Source: Pedobacter deserti (lineage in GTDB: Bacteria; Bacteroidota; Bacteroidia; Sphingobacteriales; Sphingobacteriaceae). Taken from it: a stretch of 64,000 nucleotides of DNA. The DNA lies in NCBI RefSeq assembly GCF_024436415.1, contig NZ_JAFMZQ010000002.1, forward strand, positions 372,001 through 436,000, in the 5' to 3' direction. Below, piece by piece: positions 26,861 to 35,027 of the stretch (position 1 is its first letter; each line of letters starts with the position of its first letter). The notes beneath the pieces are model-generated. The model worked only from the letters and a program-made list of their open reading frames with translations. It was not told the DNA's origin and ran no database searches. Made by a program: the position numbers and the translations under genes.

Positions 26861-27145
26861 TTAATTATCTTCTTTCAATTGCTTGTCTACCCAAAACGGA
26901 GCAAAGGGCAGAAGTGATGCAAATCCAAAGAGCGCAACCCTTTTAAAGTTCCATTTATATTCCTGCCATGCCATAATAAGCACTACAACATAGAGCATGA
27001 ATAGTACGCCATGTGCCCAGCCCGTGTATTTCACCGCTTCAGGCATATCAAGCCAGTACTTGAGGGGCATGGCGATGAATATAAGCAGGATGTATGAAAT
27101 CCCTTCAGCAACGGCAACTTTTCTGAAAATCGATAACGTATTCAT
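26861..27145 (-). CDS. DUF3817 domain membrane protein
   Basis: A 94-aa protein of the DUF3817 family with three transmembrane helices (VAVAEGISYILLIFIAMPLK, GWAHGVLFMLYVVVLIMAW, VALFGFASLLPFAPFWVDK). The EGxSY and GWxHGxLF signatures are those of this family (formerly linked to YdzA-like proteins), whose role is unknown. It is monocistronic by position: the tRNA lies beyond its stop and a small gene lies 81 bp upstream. Confidence 0.85.
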   Translation of the reverse strand: MNTLSIFRKVAVAEGISYILLIFIAMPLKYWLDMPEAVKYTGWAHGVLFMLYVVVLIMAWQEYKWNFKRVALFGFASLLPFAPFWVDKQLKEDN

Positions 27146-27226
27146 AGTGTGTTTTCAGCAAAGGTATTGAAACCCCACTATGAAGTAGGGAGTTGGCGTA
27201 TTTTTGACAATCCGCCAACATGCTGA

Positions 27227-27379
27227 CTAAAGCAAACGCAGTTTATAATCGGGCCGAGATGGCTTTTTGAAGGCTTTAGATTTAACTTCTTTCTCGATTT
27301 TGCTTTCCTGTTTAAGCTCTTCCTGAGCTAAAGGCTTTGAGAATGCGCCAGCGTCGATGGCTTTTTGAACGGTTTTCAT
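27227..27379 (-). CDS. Small highly charged protein, unknown
   Basis: A 50-aa reading frame starts at ATG 27379 and ends with TAG. The product begins MKTVQKAIDAGAFSKPLAQE and ends RPDYKLRLL, with a lysine/glutamate-rich middle likely to form a helix. There is no signal peptide, membrane helix or cysteine. The balanced amino-acid use and absence of a competing frame make it a reasonable small gene, but I do not recognise a family. The region between it and the response regulator (27380-27611) is AT-rich and appears to hold only promoters. Confidence 0.45.
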   Translation of the reverse strand: MKTVQKAIDAGAFSKPLAQEELKQESKIEKEVKSKAFKKPSRPDYKLRLL

Positions 27380-27611
27380 AAGTAAATGATTATTGCTGCT
27401 AAAACACTTTCTTCAGATTATTGTTTTTATAATAATCAAATAATGAGTGATAAAAATCCTGTTTGCGGTTTGTACTTGTTTTTGATGTGTAAAGACGGTA
27501 AAAAACACGTATAACATCGAAAAATCTGAAGCGCTAAAAAGACTAATATTGCAGAAGAATATTCCGAAAACTATTAACAATTCTAACTCAATATAAAAAG
27601 GATCATCAATA

Positions 27612-28253
27612 ATGATTAATATCATCCTCGCTGAAGACCATCAAATCGTTCGTGCCGGTATCAAATTGCTGTTGAGCGACGACCCGGATCTCCATATTGT
27701 CGCCGAAGCCAGAAACGGACAATCCGTACTGGAACTGTTGGGCGACAATCCTACCGCTGATGTGATCTTGTCTGACATCACAATGCCGGTAATGGATGGT
27801 TTCGAAATGCTTCAGCACGTCAAAGCAAAGTATCCAGATGTCAGGGTAATTTTCCTGTCGATGATAGACGATGAAAAGCAGATTGCTGCTGCTATTGCCG
27901 GTGGCGCATCCGGCTATCTTTTTAAAAATGCGGATGCGCAGGAACTGACCTTTGCGATAAAATTTGTGGCAGGCGGCCAACGCTACATCTGCTCTGAACT
28001 TGCCTTTAAGCTCCTTGAAAGGTTGCCAGCGGTAAGACGGACCGATGAGACTTACGATGCCGAGGAATTCACGGATCGTGAGATGGAGGTGTTAAAGCTG
28101 ATTGCCGACGGACTCACCAACGCTGAAATAGCCGATAAAATATTTCTAAGCAAGCGTACGGTAGAGGGACACCGGCAGGCGCTTTTAAAGAAAACAGGTG
28201 CACGCAATTCTGCAAGCCTGATCCGCGCTGCGATGCAAAAAAACATGATTTAA
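27612..28253 (+). CDS. NarL/FixJ-type response regulator (LuxR HTH)
   Basis: A 213-aa two-component response regulator. The receiver domain (1-120) carries the acidic pocket at E8-D9, the phosphorylation site D55 (LSDITMP) and the conserved Lys in LFKNAD. The C-terminal LuxR-type HTH (about 150-210) shows FTDREMEVLKLIADGLTNAEIADKIFLSKRTVEGH. No histidine kinase gene is adjacent, so it is an orphan regulator here. The next gene, an FAD-Rieske oxidoreductase, follows after 34 bp and may be a target or co-transcribed. Confidence 0.93.
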   Translation: MINIILAEDHQIVRAGIKLLLSDDPDLHIVAEARNGQSVLELLGDNPTADVILSDITMPVMDGFEMLQHVKAKYPDVRVIFLSMIDDEKQIAAAIAGGASGYLFKNADAQELTFAIKFVAGGQRYICSELAFKLLERLPAVRRTDETYDAEEFTDREMEVLKLIADGLTNAEIADKIFLSKRTVEGHRQALLKKTGARNSASLIRAAMQKNMI

Positions 28254-28287
28254 ACAAATGATCGCTTTTCAGGGTTTCTAAAGAACT

Positions 28288-29832
28288 ATGAAAAGCGATA
28301 TGAAAAAGAATGTATTCAGGGATAGCGTTACTGCGAGTCCCTGGCAAACCATCGGAAAGCCAGAGGTCGGCACTGCGACCAATCTCACTGAAATATTCGA
28401 TACCGTCATCATTGGCGCCGGGATAACGGGAATAACGACTGCCTTAATGCTTCAACAGGCAGGTCAGAAATGTATCGTACTTGAAGCAGGTAACGTTGGC
28501 TATGGTACAACAGGAGGGACGACGGCACACCTGAACACCTTTTTCGATACGACTTATCCTCAGATTGAGAGCGACTTCAGTAAAGAAGCGGCCAAGCTTG
28601 TGGCTCAAACCGGTAAAGATGCTATTGCTATCATTAAAGGCTATATCGACAGGTATCAGGCCGATTGCGATTTCGAGTATAAAGACGGGTATCTGTACTC
28701 AGAAAATGAGCGTGAAACTAAGGAATTGAAAGAGATCCTGGAGTCTTCCGCTGAAGCTGGGGTGGAAGTGGAGGAAGCCAGTGAAAACGGGGTGAAGGTT
28801 CCTTTCGAAAGCGTGATCAGGTTTGGCAATCAGGCACAGTTTCACCCGATGAAATATTTGTCAACCCTCGTCAAGGCATTTACCGATATGGGCGGCATCG
28901 TACTGGAGAATGCTTTTGTGACCGATCGTAAAAGTAAAGACGGGCTGAGTGAGGTGATTACGGATAAAGCTCAGATAAAAGGCCGTAACGTGGTTTACGC
29001 CACACATCTGCCTCCGGGAATTACTGCTTTTAGTTTGCGCTGCGCGCCATACCGAAGTTATGTGATCGGCGCAAGACTTAAAAATGAACAGTATCCGCAT
29101 GGGCTGACCTACGATATGCAGGAGCCCTATCATTACTTCCGTACACACGAGATAGAGGGGCAGAAGTATCTTATTGTTGGTGGAGAAGACCATAAAACGG
29201 GTCACGACAACCCGGAAGAAGCCTTCGCGAACCTGGAGTCTTATCTTCGGCAGTATTATGAGGTGGAAAGTATCGACTATCGCTGGTCGTCGCAATATTA
29301 TGTGCCGGTAGACGGCCTCCCGTATATTGGCCCCATGGCGGCAGCCGATGAGCAAGTTTATATCGCCACAGGTTTTAACGGAAACGGGATGATCTTCGGA
29401 ACGATCTCAGGAAAGATCATCAGCGACCAGATCCTGGGTATAGAAAATCCATATTCGCAGCTTTATAGTCCTTCGCGGCTTAAGCCTATCGCAGGTTTCT
29501 CTGAATTCGTAAAGGAGAACGCCGATGTAGCCTGGCGCTTTGTGGCCGACCGGTTCGGAACTGAGGAACTGAAGGCGGTGGCCGATCTGAAACCAGGCGA
29601 AGGAAAGGTGGTAGAGTTTGATGGCGACCGCCTGGCGGTTTACAAAGACGCAGGCGGCAAGGTTACTGCGCTAAGTCCCGTATGTACGCACGCAGGATGT
29701 ATTGTTAATTTCAATGCAGCCGAGCAGAGCTGGGATTGCCCATGCCATGGAGGCAGGTTTGATACCTCGGGTAAGGTGTTATGCGGCCCGCCTCAGAAAG
29801 ACCTGGAACAGATAGCGCTCCCGCAGAAGTAG
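28288..29832 (+). CDS. FAD-dependent oxidoreductase with C-terminal Rieske [2Fe-2S] domain
   Basis: A 514-aa fusion. Residues 35-400 form a DAO-type FAD oxidoreductase: the dinucleotide fold VIIGAGITGITTALMLQQAG starts near 39, and the C-terminal FAD motif is IATGFNGNGMIFG. Residues about 430-510 form a Rieske domain with cluster ligands Cys466, His468 (CTHAGC) and Cys484, His487 (CPCHGG). This arrangement is known in Bacteroidota and other phyla as a putative amine/glycine-type oxidase of unknown substrate. It is probably cytoplasmic since no signal peptide is visible. It abuts the converging DUF6766 gene with no spacer. Confidence 0.92.
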   Translation: MKSDMKKNVFRDSVTASPWQTIGKPEVGTATNLTEIFDTVIIGAGITGITTALMLQQAGQKCIVLEAGNVGYGTTGGTTAHLNTFFDTTYPQIESDFSKEAAKLVAQTGKDAIAIIKGYIDRYQADCDFEYKDGYLYSENERETKELKEILESSAEAGVEVEEASENGVKVPFESVIRFGNQAQFHPMKYLSTLVKAFTDMGGIVLENAFVTDRKSKDGLSEVITDKAQIKGRNVVYATHLPPGITAFSLRCAPYRSYVIGARLKNEQYPHGLTYDMQEPYHYFRTHEIEGQKYLIVGGEDHKTGHDNPEEAFANLESYLRQYYEVESIDYRWSSQYYVPVDGLPYIGPMAAADEQVYIATGFNGNGMIFGTISGKIISDQILGIENPYSQLYSPSRLKPIAGFSEFVKENADVAWRFVADRFGTEELKAVADLKPGEGKVVEFDGDRLAVYKDAGGKVTALSPVCTHAGCIVNFNAAEQSWDCPCHGGRFDTSGKVLCGPPQKDLEQIALPQK

Positions 29833-30504
29833 TTATTTGCCGGTCTCCATATGCGGTGCATCTACCGGTTTGGATTCCGGCGAACCTTTTTGGCGCAGGT
29901 AAATGGTCAGGAATACAATGGCGAATACCGAAAGGAATTCGCTTTGCCAGTTTTGGAAGGTCTCAAACCAAAACTCTGACTGCTTAAGATACTCTGCCAC
30001 CGACTCACGTGGGAGGTGTTTTATGGCTTGCTCGACGTTGTGGCTTTGCCAACTCCCGTACAGGTGAAGCGCCCAGCTTGCTAAGAATAGCAGTCCGAAA
30101 CATATGGACAGTGAGTTGCTGTACAGTTTTAATATCCAGCCGCCTTTTCTTACTGCCCAGGGTGCGTCTTCCGAAGGTACCGGTTCCCGGTCCACCTCCT
30201 CTGCTTCGTCCAGTTTTTTAGATTCAGCAGAGCCCATCTGCCTCAAAGAAACGGTTAGCAAAACATACAGGGCCATTTGCAGAAACTCGCTTTCGAAGTT
30301 CTCGAATGTGGCCGATATAAAATGACCGCTTTGCAGGTAGGTGCCCAGATCAATTTCGCTGGCATGCTGTTCTTTTAAATCTTCATTGTGATTTTGCCAG
30401 CCGGTCAGCGCCTGCGCCCCCAGGGTAATGATGAAGAGCGACAAAAAAAGAATTGACAACCCGTTTCTGTAAAGGAAACTGTATTTGCCCGATTTGGTTT
30501 TCAT
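29833..30504 (-). CDS. DUF6766 family membrane protein, internally duplicated
   Basis: A 223-aa membrane protein made of two similar halves (about residues 11-100 and 124-213). Each half has a membrane helix, then W-Q-[NS]-H-N, an amphipathic part ending in F-E-[NT]-[FW]-[EQ]-[SN]-[EW], and a second helix ending LRQ-[MK]-GS-x-ESK. The halves thus give four helices in a two-fold arrangement. Function is unknown; such genes turn up among stress genes in many bacteria. The stop is adjacent to the oxidoreductase stop, and the start faces the alcohol dehydrogenase across a 136-bp divergent promoter region. Confidence 0.8.
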   Translation of the reverse strand: MKTKSGKYSFLYRNGLSILFLSLFIITLGAQALTGWQNHNEDLKEQHASEIDLGTYLQSGHFISATFENFESEFLQMALYVLLTVSLRQMGSAESKKLDEAEEVDREPVPSEDAPWAVRKGGWILKLYSNSLSICFGLLFLASWALHLYGSWQSHNVEQAIKHLPRESVAEYLKQSEFWFETFQNWQSEFLSVFAIVFLTIYLRQKGSPESKPVDAPHMETGK

Positions 30505-30640
30505 ATAGGATGGTATAGATTAACTCAACAACACGGCAAACAGCCGTTTGTTTAATTTACAATAGTGAAAACTTTTTTGGATGCTAATCCTTCTATATAT
30601 CAGTGTATTTACTTGATTTATTCACTATAAACCTTATTGT

Positions 30641-31792
30641 ATGTTAGCAATGAATTACAGAGGCCCCTACAGGGTCAGGGCAGAACAAAGACCGATGCCG
30701 GAGATACTTCATCCCGAAGATGCGATCGTTCGGGTAACGCGTACTTGCATCTGCGGTTCCGATCTGCATCTTTATCACGGTATGGTGCCCGACACCAGGG
30801 TGGGGCAGACCTTTGGTCATGAGTTTACCGGTGTGGTTGAAGAAGTTGGTCCGCTGGTTAAGAATCTGAAAGTGGGCGATCAGGTACTGGTGCCGTTTAA
30901 TATTGCCTGCGGGAAATGTAATTTCTGCAAGCAGGGCTTATATGGTAACTGCCATGAATCGAACCCGATGGCCACGGCAGTTGGCGGTATTTTCGGGTAT
31001 TCACACACTGCAGGTGGTTTTGACGGCGGACAGGCAGAATATGTCCGTGTACCCTACGCCGATGTTGGCCCTACTGTCATTCCGCCAGATATGGATCCGG
31101 ACGATGCTGTACTCTTAACCGACGTGGTACCAACCGGATACCAGGCTGCCGAGATGGGCGGGATTAAGGAGGGTGACACTGTAGTTGTGTTTGGCGCCGG
31201 ACCTATCGGTATTATGGCGGCAAGATGTGCCTGGTTTTTTGGTCCTTCGCGTGTAATTATCATAGATCATGTCGACTATCGCCTGGAATTTGCGCGCAAC
31301 TATGCCAAGTGCGAGGCCTATAACTTCAAGGAAATGAACGATCCGGTCGTGTTCCTTAAAAAGATTACCGACTGGTACGGCGCTGATGTTTGTATCGATT
31401 GCGTGGGCTGCGAGGCTGAAGGGAACACCTTACAGACCTTCAGCGGCAGGGTGATGCTGATGCAGGCTGGTGCAGGTACGGCTTTGCAGTGGGCGATAAA
31501 CTCCGTGAAAAAAGGCGGAATTGTCTCTATTGTAGGGGTGTACGGCCCGCCGTTCAACCTTATCCCAATCGGAAACGTGTTGAACAAGGGAATCACGATT
31601 CGTGCAAATCAGGCATCCGTTAAACGGCTGTTGCCCCGATTGATCGACCATGTGCAGTCGGGCCGGCTTAATCCCAAAGAACTGATTACCCATCGTATTC
31701 CGCTCGAAGAGGTGTCGGACGCCTACCGGCTGTTCTCATCCAAGCTAGATAACTGTATTAAAACCGTGCTGATCCCATCGGCTAAACCTTAA
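30641..31792 (+). CDS. Zinc-dependent alcohol dehydrogenase (MDR family)
   Basis: A 383-aa medium-chain dehydrogenase. It contains the catalytic zinc region (CICGSDLHLYHG and GHEFTGVVEEVG), the structural zinc loop with four cysteines (CGKCNFCKQGLYGNC, about residues 88-102) and the NAD(P)-binding motif VVVFGAGPIGIMAARCA (about 184-200). The long variant with the YSHTAGGFDGGQAEYVRVP segment resembles glutathione-independent formaldehyde dehydrogenase and related enzymes. The substrate is not certain. A 161-aa conserved protein gene follows after 4 bp and is likely co-transcribed. Confidence 0.9.
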   Translation: MLAMNYRGPYRVRAEQRPMPEILHPEDAIVRVTRTCICGSDLHLYHGMVPDTRVGQTFGHEFTGVVEEVGPLVKNLKVGDQVLVPFNIACGKCNFCKQGLYGNCHESNPMATAVGGIFGYSHTAGGFDGGQAEYVRVPYADVGPTVIPPDMDPDDAVLLTDVVPTGYQAAEMGGIKEGDTVVVFGAGPIGIMAARCAWFFGPSRVIIIDHVDYRLEFARNYAKCEAYNFKEMNDPVVFLKKITDWYGADVCIDCVGCEAEGNTLQTFSGRVMLMQAGAGTALQWAINSVKKGGIVSIVGVYGPPFNLIPIGNVLNKGITIRANQASVKRLLPRLIDHVQSGRLNPKELITHRIPLEEVSDAYRLFSSKLDNCIKTVLIPSAKP

Positions 31793-31796
31793 GATT

Positions 31797-32282
31797 ATGG
31801 AACCGTTAAACACTAATTACAAAGATATACCAGGTTGGGGAATGGACGCTGATCCGGAGAACGAACCCACCTATCCAATGAAGCATTATACCGGAGACGA
31901 TCATAACCGGATAAATTATGAGCGCTCTGAGCAGCAACCCGTCGACGTGGAGCTGCTGATGTCTATAGAACGCCCTGCAGTGCCGAGAGTATTCGGAAAT
32001 ACCCTGCCGCCAAGCGGACTAAGCGGTATGATCAGACGCTATGCCTTCCAGCATAGTGAAGACAGGTACAGGCACTGGCTGCCGCTGATACTGGCCGATC
32101 GGATAAACGTGGTGGAAGGGCTGGTCGACGATATAAAACGCGGGCACTTCCCTAACATCATTGCCGAACGAGGCTGGAAAGCCGAGTGGAAGCATAACAA
32201 AAAAGGTATGGTGGTAAAGATAGCCACTTTCGCTGCCTTGAGTTACATCATCTACTTATCGTGCCGAAAAAGCAGGCGCTAA
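31797..32282 (+). CDS. Hypothetical protein linked to alcohol dehydrogenase
   Basis: A 161-aa protein I cannot assign. The first 60 residues are polar, with PGWGMDADPENEPTYPMKHY and an acidic ERSEQQPVDVELL stretch. A central part (GMIRRYAFQHSEDRYRHWLP) is rich in aromatic and basic residues. The C-terminus has one hydrophobic helix (VVKIATFAALSYIIYLSC) followed by basic residues, so a tail-anchored membrane protein is plausible. It lies 4 bp after the alcohol dehydrogenase gene and ends before a strong terminator. Confidence 0.6.
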   Translation: MEPLNTNYKDIPGWGMDADPENEPTYPMKHYTGDDHNRINYERSEQQPVDVELLMSIERPAVPRVFGNTLPPSGLSGMIRRYAFQHSEDRYRHWLPLILADRINVVEGLVDDIKRGHFPNIIAERGWKAEWKHNKKGMVVKIATFAALSYIIYLSCRKSRR

Positions 32283-32295
32283 TACGGAACTAAGC

Positions 32296-32330
32296 AATAA
32301 AAAAGCCGGCATGTTGCCGGCTTTTTTATT
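32296..32330. terminator. Bidirectional terminator
   Basis: AAAAAAGCCGGC-ATGTT-GCCGGCTTTTTT forms a GC-rich stem between A- and T-runs. It serves the converging 161-aa protein gene and the DUF4142 gene. Confidence 0.92.
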
Positions 32331-32346
32331 GCTGTAAAATTATAGC

Positions 32347-33003
32347 TTAATTGGTGTGGCCTGGGGCCGGACTCATGCCCTGCGGATCATCTCCATTGCC
32401 GGAATTGTTCAGGTTCATGGTTTTGCCAATTTTAAGCGCCTCGTTATAGTGTGCGGTAAGTACCGGCAAAGTTTTGGATGCGAACGATTTCACATTTGCG
32501 TCCGACAGTCGGGCGCCTTCAGTAAACAGTTTTACCGTGGCCGAATGGTCTTTGATCATCATAAGCATGTACTGCTCATCGAACTTTTTGTCATTCAGAC
32601 TTTGCATGCCCTTTAGGTGTGCCTGCTTATCCTTAGGTAATGATGTAGGCAGCTGTATGCCTAGTTTGGACGCGATAGTGGCCAGTTCGGCGTTGGCTTT
32701 GGTATGATCCCTCACCATCATCTCAGCAAATTTTCTCACCGACTCATTTTTAGAGATGGTTAGTGCCGCTTTGCCTGCTTCAACCTCCATCAACCCGCCT
32801 GTAGCGGCAGCATTGATAAAGGTCTTTTCATCGCCGGGCAAATCTATGTCGGCCGTCATAGCCTGCGCACGTTCTGTTGTATCACTGATAGAATCAATCA
32901 CTTGGGTGGAAGCCGCGTCGCGGTCGCCACGCTCCGCATTTCCGCATGAGTAGGCCATCGCAGCGGCAATAGCCAGCATTGGTAATCTGATAGAGTTTTT
33001 CAT
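32347..33003 (-). CDS. DUF4142 domain lipoprotein
   Basis: A 218-aa lipoprotein. The signal sequence ends with the lipobox AMAYSC. The DUF4142 domain (about residues 60-195) is a ferritin-like helical bundle of unknown function, seen here as FINAAATGGLMEVEAGKAAL, VRKFAEMMVRDHTKANAEL and FDEQYMLMMIKDHSATVKLF. A longer frame begins at 33045, but ATG 33003 starts the signal peptide. DUF4142 genes are often found with general-stress genes such as the Hsp20, Mn catalase and PRC-barrel genes nearby. Confidence 0.88.
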   Translation of the reverse strand: MKNSIRLPMLAIAAAMAYSCGNAERGDRDAASTQVIDSISDTTERAQAMTADIDLPGDEKTFINAAATGGLMEVEAGKAALTISKNESVRKFAEMMVRDHTKANAELATIASKLGIQLPTSLPKDKQAHLKGMQSLNDKKFDEQYMLMMIKDHSATVKLFTEGARLSDANVKSFASKTLPVLTAHYNEALKIGKTMNLNNSGNGDDPQGMSPAPGHTN

Positions 33004-33098
33004 AGTGTAGTAGTTTTCCTTTAAGCAAACATCAGCAGCGGCCAATTGGTTTTGATGAAAAATTGCTATTATTGCGAACCAGACAAAACCAAATACTA

Positions 33099-33995
33099 AT
33101 GCTCAAACCTATTACCTTGCTCTCTCTGCTTTTCGTCTTCATGTATTCGAATTTAGCCTTAAGCCAGCATCTCAGACGACACGACATTGCCAACTTAACC
33201 GCTGAAGATTATAAAGGTGCTGCTCCCGAAAGTAACGCAAGAACCGCTTTTACCGACGTGCGGATTTATTATCGGTTAGATTCCATTACGACGCTGGCAG
33301 ACAATAAGGTTAAGCTTTCATTCATCACGAAGGTGGATCAGAAAAAAGAAAGCAGTTACTTGAACCGCGACAAGTTTAGCAGTCCGCCTCTCGATAAAAT
33401 GATCAGCCATGAGCAAGGTCATCTGCTCATCGGTTTCATCTGTGCAAACAGGGCAGAAAAGCTTTTCACGTCGAAGGTATGGTCGGCAAACTATAAGGAG
33501 GAAATTCGATCAGCTTTTGCGCAATACCTGAGAAATCATTTTCACGCGCTGCAGTCTGACTACGATGAGGCAACCAGTCACGGTTCCGACCTGAAGCGCC
33601 AGGAAATCTGGGCGGCACGATTGAACCTGATGTTTGAGGAAACATATAACGGAAGTGTTGAGGATGTGGGCTTGCCGACAGGCGATGCAGCAGTGGCCAC
33701 AAATGTCGAGTCGCAGCCGGAGTTTCCGGGTGGAGCTCAGGCGCTGTATAAATTTATTGGCGACAGTTACAGCTATCCGAGCGATCTGCGTCCTCGTCCG
33801 GAAGGACGCATAGTGGTTCAGTTCGTTGTAGATCAGGATGGCTATGTCGTAGAACCGAGAATACGTGAAAGCCTTCACCCGCGTCTCGATGCAGAGGCGC
33901 TTCGGGTGGTAAAACGCATGCCCAGATGGACACCTGGGGTACAGGGGGGAAGGGCGGTGCGTGTCCTGTACAATTTGCCCATCAATCTTAAATAG
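33099..33995 (+). CDS. Secreted fusion of a metalloprotease-like (DUF922-type) domain and a TonB C-terminal domain
   Basis: A 298-aa exported protein (signal peptide about 1-22, MLKPITLLSLLFVF...). Residues about 25-185 resemble DUF922 and contain HEQGH at 104-108, an HExxH zinc-protease-like motif. Residues about 203-298 are a clear TonB_C domain (QPEFPGGAQALYKFI, GRIVVQFVVDQDGYV, LDAEALRVVKRMPRWTPG). There is no N-terminal transmembrane anchor or proline-rich spacer as in true TonB, so energy transduction is unlikely. The TonB_C fold may bind envelope proteins while the first domain acts on them. A TTG at 33063 is in frame but ATG 33099 begins the signal peptide. Confidence 0.75.
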   Translation: MLKPITLLSLLFVFMYSNLALSQHLRRHDIANLTAEDYKGAAPESNARTAFTDVRIYYRLDSITTLADNKVKLSFITKVDQKKESSYLNRDKFSSPPLDKMISHEQGHLLIGFICANRAEKLFTSKVWSANYKEEIRSAFAQYLRNHFHALQSDYDEATSHGSDLKRQEIWAARLNLMFEETYNGSVEDVGLPTGDAAVATNVESQPEFPGGAQALYKFIGDSYSYPSDLRPRPEGRIVVQFVVDQDGYVVEPRIRESLHPRLDAEALRVVKRMPRWTPGVQGGRAVRVLYNLPINLK

Positions 33996-34019
33996 AACTG
34001 GACAAAGGACCCGCCTATA

Positions 34020-34075
34020 GTGAAAATCTGACATGATCAGGCTGAAAAATTTTCATCATTGCTGAAAAAAATTCA
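34020..34075 (+). promoter_or_regulatory. Three TGAAAA-type dyad sites upstream of hsp20
   Basis: TGAAAATCTGACAT (34021), TGAAAAATTTTCAT (34043) and TGAAAAAAATTCAT (34063) repeat at about 20-22 bp. The second is a near-perfect palindrome. They lie about 45-90 bp before the putative -24/-12 promoter, where enhancer-binding activators of sigma-54 usually bind. The assignment is inferred from spacing and symmetry. Confidence 0.5.
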
Positions 34076-34107
34076 TCTCCAGCCGTCGTTTCTGGCTGGG
34101 AACAGCA

Positions 34108-34124
34108 TTGGCATGCCTGTTGTA
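34108..34124 (+). promoter_or_regulatory. Sigma-54-like -24/-12 promoter of hsp20
   Basis: TTGGCATGCCTGTTGTA matches the sigma-54 consensus TGGCAyG-N4-TTGCA with GG and GT separated by 10 bp; the usual GC at -12 is GT here. The predicted start lies about 70 bp before the ATG at 34204. Confidence 0.5.
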
Positions 34125-34187
34125 AATTGCTAAGCGGAACTGAGGTTCTGAGTTTAATTAATCAAAGTTTTAATCGTTAATAACATT

Positions 34188-34196
34188 TAAGGAGGA
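34188..34196 (+). promoter_or_regulatory. Strong Shine-Dalgarno of hsp20
   Basis: TAAGGAGGA lies 7 bp before the ATG. Such a full anti-SD complement is rare in this window, where most starts have none, and suggests high expression. Confidence 0.75.
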
Positions 34197-34203
34197 AAAA
34201 CCT

Positions 34204-34644
34204 ATGACATTGGTTAAATTTAATCCAGCACAAAAAAACAATGCATTAATGCCAGGCTTTAATGACGTTTTTGACTCAATTTTCAACGACACCTTTTTCT
34301 CAGATCGAATGATCAGCCGGGTACCCGCTGTAAACATCAGTGAAAGCCAGGATCATTTCCATATTGAGCTGGCCGCCCCAGGTTTGAGTAAAGGCGATTT
34401 TAAGCTGAATCTTGATCGCAACATGCTTAATATTTCGGTTGAGCAGAGCATGGAAAACAAGGATCAGGAAAAGAACTACAGCAAGCGTGAGTACAGCTAT
34501 AGTTCGTTTGTAAGGTCGTTCACACTTCCTGAAAGCGCCGATCCGAATCAGATAGATGCAAGCTATACAGATGGTATTCTGAAGATCGATATCGCTAAAA
34601 GAGAAGAGGCGAAATCCATCGCCCGGCAGATCGAAATTAAGTAA
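34204..34644 (+). CDS. Hsp20/alpha-crystallin family small heat shock protein
   Basis: A 146-aa ATP-independent holdase that binds unfolding proteins. The alpha-crystallin domain spans about residues 40-130 (VPAVNISESQDHFHIELAAPGLSKGDF and SYTDGILKIDIAKRE), and the short N-terminal arm has FNDVFDSIFND, a usual motif of the class. The C-terminal IEIK provides an IxI-like anchor. The gene has a strong ribosome site and a sigma-54-like promoter with upstream repeats. It is followed by a strong terminator, so it is a single-gene unit. Confidence 0.94.
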   Translation: MTLVKFNPAQKNNALMPGFNDVFDSIFNDTFFSDRMISRVPAVNISESQDHFHIELAAPGLSKGDFKLNLDRNMLNISVEQSMENKDQEKNYSKREYSYSSFVRSFTLPESADPNQIDASYTDGILKIDIAKREEAKSIARQIEIK

Positions 34645-34672
34645 ACTGCCGATACAGCATACCATATGTACC

Positions 34673-34703
34673 AAAAAAGGATGTCGGCCGACATCCTTTT
34701 TTT
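34673..34703. terminator. Bidirectional terminator after hsp20
   Basis: AAAAAAGGATGTC-GGCC-GACATCCTTTTTTT forms a stem with an A-run before and a T-run after. It lies between hsp20 and the converging acidic-protein gene. Confidence 0.9.
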
Positions 34704-34734
34704 ATTTCTATTACCTGTTATGAAAGCCTCTCGG

Positions 34735-34998
34735 TTATGAACCCTTAGGCACATCATTATCGAGATCGCCATCATCAAGGCCCAGGTCTAAGGCTTCCTG
34801 ATCGCGGTCAAAGCCTTTTGATGTGTCATTTGCAGCCATTTCAGGATTTGCGGCATCCTCATCGGTTGAGTCGTCGCCTGCCGTTTTGGGATCAGTACCT
34901 GAAAGTGCACCGGTCAGGTCGTCATTGCTGCCCATCTCGCTGTTGCTCACCGGCCCGTCTGAAGGCAATGAGCTGTCGTGTTGTTTTTCGTTTTCCAT
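34735..34998 (-). CDS. Small acidic disordered protein
   Basis: An 87-aa, strongly acidic, low-complexity protein (MENEKQHDSSLPSDGPVSNS, ending DGDLDNDVPKGS). Rich in Asp, Ser, Glu and Gly and without hydrophobic core residues, it is probably intrinsically disordered. Such proteins occur next to stress genes in soil Bacteroidota. It is 30 bp downstream of the PRC-barrel gene on the same strand, so co-transcription is likely. No family is recognised. Confidence 0.6.
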   Translation of the reverse strand: MENEKQHDSSLPSDGPVSNSEMGSNDDLTGALSGTDPKTAGDDSTDEDAANPEMAANDTSKGFDRDQEALDLGLDDGDLDNDVPKGS

Positions 34999-35027
34999 AT
35001 GATGTTTATTTTAGGGGTGGTTATTCA

